Positions 1 to 6,516 of a stretch of DNA of 7,383 nt are shown in pieces; the stretch's first letter is position 1; each line of letters opens with the position of its first letter. A program made the translations under genes and the position numbers. Source of the stretch: Flavipsychrobacter sp. (GTDB lineage Bacteria > Bacteroidota > Bacteroidia > Chitinophagales > Chitinophagaceae); the NCBI GenBank assembly GCA_021156265.1, contig JAJNBR010000139.1, positions 1-7,383 on the forward strand. Direction: 5' to 3'. The notes beneath the pieces are model-generated. The model had not been told where the DNA came from and searched no databases. It saw nothing but the letters and a program-made list of their open reading frames with translations.

Positions 1-34
1 CATTCTTACTTTAAAAATCTCGAATTATACCGCA

Positions 35-1669
35 ATGCATAACGCATATTTTCACTACGCAGAGCCTAAAAATGAACCTGTACTGAATTACGGCCCGGGC
101 AGCGCCGAACGAAAAGCACTTCAGGAAGCGCTTGCAGAATTGAAGGGTGAAGCCCGCGATATACCGATGTATATAAACGGCAAAGAAGTACGCAGCAACA
201 AGCGCAAAGAGATACGTCCGCCGCATGAGACCGCCCATCTATTGGGTCATTTTCACGAAGGTGGCGCTGAGCATGTAGAAGAGGCTATCGCAGCAGCGCT
301 GGCGGCGCGCCAGGCCTGGTCTGAAATGGCATGGGAACACAGGGCCTCGATCTTTATGAAGGCTGCTGAGCTGCTGGCTACCAAGTACCGCTACAAAATG
401 AATGCGGCTACCATGCTGGGACAAAGCAAAAATGCTTACCAGGCTGAGATAGACGCCGCCTGCGAGCTGATCGACTTCCTGCGTTTTAACGTTCATTTCC
501 TTACGGATATTTATAAGCAGCAACCACTTTCTCCGCAGGGTTTCCATAACCGTATGGAATACCGCCCGCTGGAAGGGTTTGTTCTGGCAGTCACACCGTT
601 CAACTTTACGGCTATTGGTGGCAACTTGCCTACGGCGCCGGCCATGTGCGGTAACGTGGTGGTATGGAAGCCTGCCAACACCCAGATATACAGCGCCAGC
701 GTGTTTATGGAAATACTGATAGAAGCTGGCCTGCCTGCGGGCGTTATCAACCTGGTATATCCTCCGGGACCTACCATCGGCGAGATCTGCTTCAAACACC
801 GCGATTTTGCCGGTGTACATTTTACCGGTTCTACAGGCGTGTTCCAGAACATGTGGAAAACGATAGGTGAGAACATAGCCACATACAAATCTTACCCGCG
901 CATAGTGGGTGAAACAGGTGGTAAAGATTTCGTGATGGTACACCCAAGCGCTAACGTGGATTCCGTAGTAGCGAATCTTGCCCGCGGCGCTTTCGAATTC
1001 CAGGGACAAAAATGTTCTGCTGCCAGCCGTGCTTATCTGCCATCGAACCTTGCAACTGAAATAAAAGAGAAGCTGATAGCTGAAGTGCGTACGATGAAAA
1101 TGGGTCCGGTTGATGATTTTACCAACTTCGTGAATGCCGTTATCGACGAGAAATCATTCAACAGCCTGGTATCTTACATCGATGGTGTAAAGAATAGCAA
1201 TGGCAAAGCGCAGATCATCTGCGGTGGCCATTATGACAAGGCAAAAGGCTGGTTCATTGAGCCAACTATTATTGAGGCTACTGATCCATATTATGTAACT
1301 ATGTGTGAAGAGTTATTTGGCCCTGTGCTGACCATCCACGTATACGATGCAGACAAATGGGAAGAAACACTTGATGTGCTGGACAATACCTCACCTTATG
1401 CACTGACCGGTGCGATCTTCTCGCAAGACCGTTACGCGGCGGAGCTGATGACAAAGAAACTGGTGAATGCTGCAGGTAACTTCTACATCAACGATAAGCC
1501 GACAGGCGCCGTGGTAGGACAGCAGCCATTTGGTGGTGCGCGTGCATCGGGCACCAATGATAAGGCAGGCTCTATCCTGAACCTGTACCGCTGGCTGAAT
1601 GCACGTACTATTAAAGAGACTTACGTGCCAATCACTAACTATAGGTATCCATTCCACCAGGCCGATTAA
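35..1669 (+). CDS. pruA: L-glutamate gamma-semialdehyde dehydrogenase (P5C dehydrogenase), 544 aa
   Basis: This is the second enzyme of proline catabolism; it oxidises glutamate-5-semialdehyde (from P5C) to glutamate with NAD+ in the cytoplasm. The protein has the full aldehyde dehydrogenase fold. Visible landmarks are the cofactor-side PFNF at 188-191, WKPAN at 211-215, FTGSTG at 263-268, the general-base Glu293 in VGETGGKD, the nucleophile Cys327 in GQKCSAASR, EELFGP at 425-430, and QQPFGGARASGTNDKAG at 496-512, which is characteristic of P5C dehydrogenases among ALDHs. The N-terminus (NEPVLNYGPGSAER) and length match the stand-alone, ALDH4-like form rather than a PutA fusion. The ATG at 35 is the first in frame and begins at the family's usual position. 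Only 34 bases precede it and no clear promoter or Shine-Dalgarno sequence is visible. No proline dehydrogenase gene lies in the window. The function call is firm. Confidence 0.97.
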   Translation: MHNAYFHYAEPKNEPVLNYGPGSAERKALQEALAELKGEARDIPMYINGKEVRSNKRKEIRPPHETAHLLGHFHEGGAEHVEEAIAAALAARQAWSEMAWEHRASIFMKAAELLATKYRYKMNAATMLGQSKNAYQAEIDAACELIDFLRFNVHFLTDIYKQQPLSPQGFHNRMEYRPLEGFVLAVTPFNFTAIGGNLPTAPAMCGNVVVWKPANTQIYSASVFMEILIEAGLPAGVINLVYPPGPTIGEICFKHRDFAGVHFTGSTGVFQNMWKTIGENIATYKSYPRIVGETGGKDFVMVHPSANVDSVVANLARGAFEFQGQKCSAASRAYLPSNLATEIKEKLIAEVRTMKMGPVDDFTNFVNAVIDEKSFNSLVSYIDGVKNSNGKAQIICGGHYDKAKGWFIEPTIIEATDPYYVTMCEELFGPVLTIHVYDADKWEETLDVLDNTSPYALTGAIFSQDRYAAELMTKKLVNAAGNFYINDKPTGAVVGQQPFGGARASGTNDKAGSILNLYRWLNARTIKETYVPITNYRYPFHQAD

Positions 1670-1693
1670 TTTAATAAGTAAACAGATCTCATA

Positions 1694-1726
1694 CTAAGCC
1701 TGCTTTCCACGGCAGGCTTAGCTTTT
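1694..1726 (+). terminator. Rho-independent-type terminator after pruA
   Basis: A perfect 10-bp stem (CTAAGCCTGC at 1694-1703, GCAGGCTTAG at 1712-1721) with an 8-nt loop is followed by CTTTT. It begins 25 nt after the pruA stop codon and 36 nt before the next start codon. The U-run is short, so termination may be partial, letting some transcription continue into the downstream methyltransferase gene. There is no T-run on the other strand, so it is read as acting on + transcripts only. Confidence 0.75.
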
Positions 1727-1761
1727 GTGGGATTGTTGGTATATTAGCATAAACACTCCCT

Positions 1762-2577
1762 ATGATCGGACTTATATTCAGACTGATAAAAATGTTCCTG
1801 CTTCCGCACGCGGGTAAGGTGGAGAAGTATTACGCGTTCCGGAGCCTTTATGAAATGAGTATCGTGGGTATGAACATGGCAGGCGAGGGCGATGTGTACG
1901 ACAGCGGCGAATTTTCTGTGCTGCAAATGATAAAAAACAAACTGGAGGCACAGGAGAAGATCGTGGTCTTCGACGTTGGTGCGAACGTGGGCAACTATGC
2001 ACGCGGCGTCATTGATATCTTCGGTAAAGACAGACTGGAGCTGCATTGCTTTGAGCCTTCGCCAACAACCTTCGCCAAGCTAAAGGATAACCTTCGATCG
2101 CATAATTACAGCAACCTGCACCTGCATAATTTTGGGCTGAGTGATAAAGCTGCCGAGATAGAAATGTTCCAGGATGCGGAACTATCGGGCATGACCAGTG
2201 TGTACCAAAGACGCATGGATCACTTTGGCAAAGACTTCAGCAAAGCCGAAATGGCCAGCTTTGCCACGCTTGACGAATTCTGCGCAGAGCATGATATCAG
2301 CGCTATCGATTTTCTAAAGTTAGATGTGGAAGGTCATGAGCTCAAAGTGCTGGAAAGCGCGAGCCACATGTTACATAGTGTAAAGTATATCCAGTTTGAA
2401 TTTGGTGGCTGCAACATCGACTCGCGTACCTTTTTCCAGGATTTTCATTACCTGCTGCGCGAGCGGTTTGACATTTATCTTATCATGAAGAACGGCATCC
2501 AGAAACTCGACGGCTACCAGGAGATATACGAGCTGTTCATCACCACAAATTTCCTTTGCATCAACAAGAACTTATAA
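1762..2577 (+). CDS. FkbM-family SAM-dependent methyltransferase, 271 aa
   Basis: The protein has the Rossmann-type methyltransferase core of the FkbM family (Methyltransf_21). SAM-binding motif I is VVFDVGANVGNYA at 68-80, the acidic end of strand 2 is CFEPSP at 96-101, and the family signature FLKLDVEGHE is at 184-193, followed by VLESA and YIQFEFGG at 209-216. FkbM proteins usually O-methylate sugars or small-molecule hydroxyls, but the substrate cannot be read from this sequence. No glycosyltransferase, polysaccharide or polyketide gene is adjacent, so context does not help. Residues 1-66 form a family-variable N-terminal region with a short hydrophobic start (MIGLIFRLIKMFLL). The ATG at 1762 gives the longest frame; an ATG at 1792 (Met11) is a possible alternative start. 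It lies 92 nt after pruA, beyond a hairpin. No convincing TAnnTTTG promoter was found in the gap, so it may depend on read-through or on an unrecognised promoter. Confidence 0.92.
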   Translation: MIGLIFRLIKMFLLPHAGKVEKYYAFRSLYEMSIVGMNMAGEGDVYDSGEFSVLQMIKNKLEAQEKIVVFDVGANVGNYARGVIDIFGKDRLELHCFEPSPTTFAKLKDNLRSHNYSNLHLHNFGLSDKAAEIEMFQDAELSGMTSVYQRRMDHFGKDFSKAEMASFATLDEFCAEHDISAIDFLKLDVEGHELKVLESASHMLHSVKYIQFEFGGCNIDSRTFFQDFHYLLRERFDIYLIMKNGIQKLDGYQEIYELFITTNFLCINKNL

Positions 2578-2578
2578 T

Positions 2579-2607
2579 AAAAAAGCCTGCGGTTAGCAGG
2601 CTTTTTT
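2579..2607. terminator. Bidirectional terminator between convergent genes
   Basis: A near-ideal hairpin: six A's plus GCCTGC (2579-2590), the 5-nt loop GGTTA, then GCAGGC plus six T's (2596-2607), giving up to 12 paired bases. The T-tract serves the + methyltransferase transcript, whose stop codon ends at 2577. The A-tract becomes a U-tract for the minus-strand lipoprotein transcript, whose stop codon ends at 2613. One element therefore ends both genes. Confidence 0.93.
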
Positions 2608-2612
2608 ATTTT

Positions 2613-2927
2613 CTAATTCAGGTCGCAATCGGTGCTGATCATACCCGGTGTGATAACTATCGGCATACCAAACCCTGAATCTTGCGCACCGCCGAATATG
2701 TTATTAAACAATGCTGCTGAATAGGTTGGTATCGTTGTTTCGTTGTTATCGCACAAGCGTTTGGCTTGCTTATTGGTTTGCTCCTCGATCTCGAAATTGA
2801 TCGTCGTATCGTATAGCCCCATAAAGCTTACATTACATGCGCATGTATGGTCTTTCTTGCAAGATGCGAACGTCAGACTTGCAAACAGCGCGAGGGTTGC
2901 GATAAGCGGAAGGTTCAGTTTTTTCAT
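2613..2927 (-). CDS. Small Cys-containing lipoprotein, unknown function, 104 aa
   Basis: No named family is recognised. From the ATG at 2927 the product starts MKKLNLPLIATLALFASLTFASCKKD, a type II signal peptide with a basic n-region, a hydrophobic core and a probable lipidated Cys23 (lipobox FASC; Phe at -3 is unusual but tolerable in Bacteroidota). The mature part is about 80 residues with four further cysteines (29, 31, 59, 101) and no membrane segment, so a small envelope protein is likely; Cys pairing is possible. It resembles the many short 'SCKKD..C.C' lipoproteins of Chitinophaga-like bacteria. The frame stays open nine codons further upstream to an ATG at 2954, but that ATG lies inside a promoter -7-like element and would put nine polar residues before the signal peptide, so the internal start was chosen. 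It lies 46 nt downstream of the MATE gene on the same strand and may also be read from it. Its 3' end is set by the hairpin at 2579-2607. Confidence 0.8.
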   Translation of the reverse strand: MKKLNLPLIATLALFASLTFASCKKDHTCACNVSFMGLYDTTINFEIEEQTNKQAKRLCDNNETTIPTYSAALFNNIFGGAQDSGFGMPIVITPGMISTDCDLN

Positions 2928-2947
2928 TGTGTGATTATTATACTGCT

Positions 2948-2955
2948 CAAACATA
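2948..2955 (-). promoter_or_regulatory. Candidate -7 element for the lipoprotein gene
   Basis: On the minus strand this reads TATGTTTG, an exact match to the Bacteroidota -7 consensus TAnnTTTG. A start about 7 nt downstream would leave a leader of roughly 13 nt before the ATG at 2927. No TTG/TTTG is present at the expected -33 spacing, so this is a half-match. It sits in the 46-nt gap after the MATE stop codon. Confidence 0.4.
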
Positions 2956-2973
2956 CATTTTTTGTGCCATTTT

Positions 2974-4386
2974 TTACACTTTGACGGTTTTCCACTTACC
3001 CCGGCGGAAAAGCAAGATAGCTGCGACGGCGATAGCGCTCTCAGCTATGGATATCGCAGAGAACACGCCGATAGGCCCGAACTCCAGCACGATGGCCAGC
3101 ACGTACGCCAGTGGTATCTGGAACATCCAGAAACCGAACACATTCAGGATGGTGGGCGTTTTGGTATCACCTGCGCCATTGAACGACTGCGATATCACCA
3201 TGCCATAGGCATAAAAGATATAACCGAGACACACAATGCGCAGGCATAAGGTACCGTAATGCACTACTTCTGCATCATTATTGAAAATGCGCACGATCGG
3301 TTCGGCCAACACGAAGAACAGCACAGTGACACCTGCAAGGAAAAGCATGTTGAAGTAAGCAGTCCTCCATACGGAACGCTCAGCGCGTTCGGGTTGATGA
3401 GCGCCCAGGTTTTGTCCCACGAGTGTAGCAGCGGCATTGGCCATACCCCAGGCAGGAAGAATGGCAAAAACTATAACTCTTATAGCAATAGTATAACCCG
3501 CTAATGCGTCACTGCCAAAGTGGGATAAGATACGTATCAGGAATATCCAGCTGGCAGAAGCAATGAGAAATTGCGCGGTACCGCCCGATGCTATCTTGAG
3601 CAGGCTGCCCATCAGCGGTGGATCAATCTTCAGGTGTTGCGGTCTTATTTTTATCAGCCCTTTACCCTTATAAAGATGATAGACCTGGTAAAGAACACCG
3701 GAACCGCGTCCGATGGTAGTCGCCAATGCCGCACCAGTCAGTCCGAAGGCGGGTATGGGGCCGAAGCCATTGATAAGGGTGGGGCAGAGGATGATATTGA
3801 GGATATTGGCCAGCCATAGTGAGCGCATGGCAATAGAAGCATCCCCCGCCCCGCGAAAAATGCCGTTGATCATGAACAGCATCATGATGACGAGATTGCT
3901 GCCCAGCATTATCTGTGTGTAGCGGTAATTACGCGCTACCATTTCGGGGGCTGCACCCATTAACAGCAGGAGGTCTTTGGCAAAGAATATGCCGATCAAA
4001 CTCACCAGCGCGGCAATGACCAGCACTACATAAATAGCCTGCATGGCCGCGTGCGATGCGGCATCCATATCTTTCTCCCCCGTTCGCCGGGCTACAAGCG
4101 CAGTTGCGCCCATGCTTAGGCCTATACCTACCGAGTAAATAATGGTGAGCATCGATTCGGTGAGGCCTACAGTAGCCACTGCCTCCACGCCAAGTTTCCC
4201 TACAAAGAACACATCTACTACCGCAAACAGCGATTCCATGAGCATTTCCAGTATCATGGGCACCGACAGCATGAAAATTGCTTTGTCGATACTGCCAGTG
4301 GTAAATTCTTTTTCCTCGCCGGTGATGGCCGTCTTCAGCAGGCCAATAATATGTTGTGTACGCGACTTGAAAGCACGTTGAATCAT
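2974..4386 (-). CDS. MATE-family efflux transporter (Na+ or H+ antiporter), 470 aa
   Basis: This is an inner-membrane multidrug/toxin extrusion antiporter. From the ATG at 4386 it is 470 aa, typical for the family, with about 12 hydrophobic segments spread over residues 35-460. The two homologous halves are visible as repeated motifs: FRGAGDAS at 177-184 against FNGAGDTKTPT at 402-412, and VARRTGEKDMDAAS at 98-111 against VGQNLGAHQPERAERS at 323-338. The N-terminus runs TTGSIDKAIFMLSVPMILEMLMESLFAVVDVFFVGKLG at about 29-66, the usual TM1 entry with VDVFFVGKLG. The substrate cannot be inferred. The frame is open 72 codons further upstream, to an ATG at 4602, but a strong promoter lies inside that extension (4519-4550) and MATE proteins normally begin near Met73 of the long frame. 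A run of 72 codons without a stop could arise by chance. It is divergent from the secreted PKD gene and upstream of the lipoprotein gene. Confidence 0.94.
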   Translation of the reverse strand: MIQRAFKSRTQHIIGLLKTAITGEEKEFTTGSIDKAIFMLSVPMILEMLMESLFAVVDVFFVGKLGVEAVATVGLTESMLTIIYSVGIGLSMGATALVARRTGEKDMDAASHAAMQAIYVVLVIAALVSLIGIFFAKDLLLLMGAAPEMVARNYRYTQIMLGSNLVIMMLFMINGIFRGAGDASIAMRSLWLANILNIILCPTLINGFGPIPAFGLTGAALATTIGRGSGVLYQVYHLYKGKGLIKIRPQHLKIDPPLMGSLLKIASGGTAQFLIASASWIFLIRILSHFGSDALAGYTIAIRVIVFAILPAWGMANAAATLVGQNLGAHQPERAERSVWRTAYFNMLFLAGVTVLFFVLAEPIVRIFNNDAEVVHYGTLCLRIVCLGYIFYAYGMVISQSFNGAGDTKTPTILNVFGFWMFQIPLAYVLAIVLEFGPIGVFSAISIAESAIAVAAILLFRRGKWKTVKV

Positions 4387-4512
4387 GAAAGTGAATGTTA
4401 AACGTTTGAAATGATGATAACGCGCAGGCAACGCCTGCAGCAGATCGGGGAGTAAAATGTCCGGACTAAGAAAGTCGGACTGCGTCAGAGCACCATAGTT
4501 CGCAGCAATTAA
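4387..4512 (-). promoter_or_regulatory. Structured 5' leader of the MATE gene
   Basis: If the promoter at 4519-4550 is used, the transcript carries about 125 untranslated nucleotides before the ATG at 4386. It contains two inverted repeats: 4459-4480 (GTCCG, one unpaired base, ACT, a 5-nt loop, AGT, CGGAC) and 4424-4438 (GCAGGC, AAC, GCCTGC). An 8-bp palindrome, AAACGTTT, lies at 4400-4407 just before the start codon. No known riboswitch class is recognised, and neither hairpin is followed by a convincing U-run. The leader could be regulatory, or it may simply be a spacer. Confidence 0.35.
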
Positions 4513-4518
4513 GGCGGA

Positions 4519-4550
4519 CAAAGCTACAGGGGTTTGCACGAATCTCCAAA
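4519..4550 (-). promoter_or_regulatory. Bacteroidota-type promoter for the MATE gene
   Basis: The minus strand reads TTTG (4547-4550), a 20-nt spacer, then TAGCTTTG (4519-4526). This matches both the -33 (TTTG) and -7 (TAnnTTTG) consensus elements of the Bacteroidota primary sigma factor, with suitable spacing. Transcription would start near 4512, downstream of the farthest upstream in-frame ATG (4602), so it decides in favour of the start at 4386. Confidence 0.7.
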
Positions 4551-4640
4551 AGACATTAAGATTTTTAACTGCGGGTAAAAAATCTTCATTTGTCACAAAC
4601 ATTTTTAGAAAATAACATGTCTATATAAAAAAACACCGTC

Positions 4641-6470
4641 ATGACCTTTAAGTTTTTACCCTTACTGGCACTATCTGCCCTATTGTCTGCGCAGGCAATA
4701 GCGCAGTGTACAGACCCGTTTAATCTGATTGTTTCTCCGGGTGTTATTTGCACCGGCAGGGACTTGACCCTGAATGCAACGAACTATCCCGGAGCCACTT
4801 ATACCTGGACGGGCCCCGCCGGCAGCGGCATCCTTCCAGGAGGTCCGTCTTCACAAACACTGCCTGGCGTTACTGTTGGTGCTCACACGGGGGTGTACAC
4901 TGTTACGATGACGCTCGGCTCCTGTACTTATAACGCCAGCGTTACCGTGTTTGTGCAAGTGACACCTAAGGTGACACAAGTGCTGCACACCAATCCTATC
5001 TGTGTAAACGAGGATGAGGTCATGACTGCATTAGCAGGAAGCCCTACCGGAGCTACCTACGACTGGACCGGACCGGGTGGGTGGAGCTTTACCAGCGCTG
5101 TAACTAACGTGGCGGTAAGGGCCGCTATGCAAACTATCGATGCCGGCACCTATAGCGTAACTGTTACCAACACCGCCGGCTGCGTTTCTGATCCGTTCCC
5201 TTTCATTATTAATGTTCACCCCGAGGTGAAGTCTTCATTTGCTACTACTTTGATGCTCGGTTGTGATGAAGACTCTGTTAAGTTTACCAATAACTCTACA
5301 GGTCACAACGCCAGTGCATGGGTATTTGGCGATGGCAATAGCAGTAATGACAGCGACCCGTTGAACATTTATAAAAACCAGGGATCATATACAGTAAGAC
5401 TCATAGCCGGCAACGGCGTTTGCTTCGACACGAGCTATCAGCTGGTCAACTTCAATCACAATATCAAGGCCGACTTCACAGTAAGCGATGACAGCATTTG
5501 CCAGAATACGCCTATCAATTTTACCAACACAAGCACATACGTACCAAACATACTACCTGCATACCAATGGAACTTCCGCGACGGCAGCACAGATGTGGTG
5601 CTTAGTCCTGCTTATGTTTATGCAAGGGTAGGCGAGTACAAGGCACAGCTGATAGCTACCGACTACCTGGGTTGTAAAGATTCAATAGAACGCCTGATTG
5701 TTGTTGACTCGACAGGTTCTATCAGCTTTAATACGTCTACCGATGCTTTATGCGCAGGCCAGACCTTAGATTTTTCAGGCACCTTTATGCAGATCGGCAA
5801 CACGGGTACTACCTGGACGATGGGTGATGGCAATATCATCAAGGACCAGCCGGCCTTCAACTATAGCTACGACAGGGCGGGTGCCTTTAGTGTGCTGTTC
5901 GAAGCTACTTACAGGGTATGTCCGACAGTACAGTTTACCAAAGTGATCAACATTAAACCTTTTCCGAAGGTCGATCTTGGTCCTGATACCAGCATCTGCC
6001 CCAACGGCAAGCCGATACTGTTTACCGATAAGATCAATCATCTCAACCCGCTGGCTAAATGGAGATGGAACAGCAAAGGTGACAATGATGGCCCTACGAT
6101 CATAGTACGCCATCCTGGTGCCTATGCAGCAACAGTAGAAATAGATGGTTGTGCGGCTACCGACACCGTGATAGTCAGCAATAACTGTTATATCAATGTG
6201 CCCAATGCCTTCTCGCCCAACAACGACGGTAACGACGATTATTTCCTGCCACGTCAGTTGTTGTCATCAGGTGTTACCGATTTCAGGATGATGATATTTA
6301 ACCGCTGGGGTCAAAAGATATTTGAATCTACTGTTGCAGACGGTCGAGGCTGGGACGGTAGCTTTAATAATACACCGCAGCCGCTGGGCGTATATGTTTA
6401 CCTGATAGACGTTGGCTTTGTTAACGGCGTCCATGAACACTACGAAGGAAATGTGACCCTGTTGCGATAG
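4641..6470 (+). CDS. Secreted multi-domain PKD/Ig-like protein with type B T9SS sorting domain, 609 aa
   Basis: A cell-surface or secreted protein exported by Sec and then by the type IX system. A signal peptide is at 1-21, with probable cleavage AIA/Q. Two Ig-like modules follow at about 22-108 and 109-193; they share the pattern 'GATYxWTGP' (51-59 and 137-145) and a late Cys. Then come three PKD-like modules at about 195-272, 276-356 and 358-438, marked by WVFGDGNS (227-234), WNFRDGST (310-317) and WTMGDGNI (392-399). A degenerate Ig-like module is at about 441-515 (WRWNSKG). The C-terminal 90 residues are the gliding-motility-associated/CHU_C sorting domain: VPNAFSPNNDGNDDYF at 520-535, FNRWGQKIFES at 553-563, GWDGSF at 570-575 and PLGVYVYLI at 581-589. 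No enzymatic domain is seen, so adhesion or matrix binding is an inference. The ATG at 4641 directly precedes the signal peptide. No PorP/SprF-like partner gene is in the window and no clear promoter was found upstream. Confidence 0.95.
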   Translation: MTFKFLPLLALSALLSAQAIAQCTDPFNLIVSPGVICTGRDLTLNATNYPGATYTWTGPAGSGILPGGPSSQTLPGVTVGAHTGVYTVTMTLGSCTYNASVTVFVQVTPKVTQVLHTNPICVNEDEVMTALAGSPTGATYDWTGPGGWSFTSAVTNVAVRAAMQTIDAGTYSVTVTNTAGCVSDPFPFIINVHPEVKSSFATTLMLGCDEDSVKFTNNSTGHNASAWVFGDGNSSNDSDPLNIYKNQGSYTVRLIAGNGVCFDTSYQLVNFNHNIKADFTVSDDSICQNTPINFTNTSTYVPNILPAYQWNFRDGSTDVVLSPAYVYARVGEYKAQLIATDYLGCKDSIERLIVVDSTGSISFNTSTDALCAGQTLDFSGTFMQIGNTGTTWTMGDGNIIKDQPAFNYSYDRAGAFSVLFEATYRVCPTVQFTKVINIKPFPKVDLGPDTSICPNGKPILFTDKINHLNPLAKWRWNSKGDNDGPTIIVRHPGAYAATVEIDGCAATDTVIVSNNCYINVPNAFSPNNDGNDDYFLPRQLLSSGVTDFRMMIFNRWGQKIFESTVADGRGWDGSFNNTPQPLGVYVYLIDVGFVNGVHEHYEGNVTLLR

Positions 6471-6485
6471 GATAGCGATGAAAAT

Positions 6486-6516
6486 AAAAAGCCGGCACAA
6501 CATGCCGGCTTTTTTT
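6486..6516. terminator. Bidirectional terminator between PKD gene and pth
   Basis: AAAAAGCCGGCA (6486-6497), the 5-nt loop CAACA, and TGCCGGCTTTTT (6503-6514) pair over 12 bp, with a run of seven T's at 6510-6516. It lies 15 nt after the PKD gene's stop codon, and the end of its T-run overlaps the pth stop codon (6515-6517). On the minus strand the A-tract gives a U-rich tail, so it should end both convergent transcripts. Confidence 0.93.

Noticed and set aside
239..1009. 256-codon open frame on the minus strand antisense to pruA
   Set aside because: It lies wholly within the strongly supported pruA gene, shows no recognisable domain and has the composition of a reverse-frame shadow.
1724..1750. 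Possible promoter TTTG ... TATATTAG before the methyltransferase gene
   Set aside because: The spacing between the two elements is only 12 nt and TATATTAG misses a key base of TAnnTTTG, so it is not supported.
4387..4602. 72-residue N-terminal extension of the MATE protein
   Set aside because: A promoter lies inside it, family members usually start at the ATG at 4386, and 72 stop-free codons can occur by chance at this GC content.
4596..4603. AATGTTTG on the minus strand as an alternative MATE -7 element
   Set aside because: It has no -33 partner and is clearly weaker than the full promoter at 4519-4550.
4589..4620. Possible promoter TTTG-N20-TAACATGT for the PKD gene
   Set aside because: The spacing fits, but the -7 element lacks most of the conserved TTTG half; too weak to annotate.
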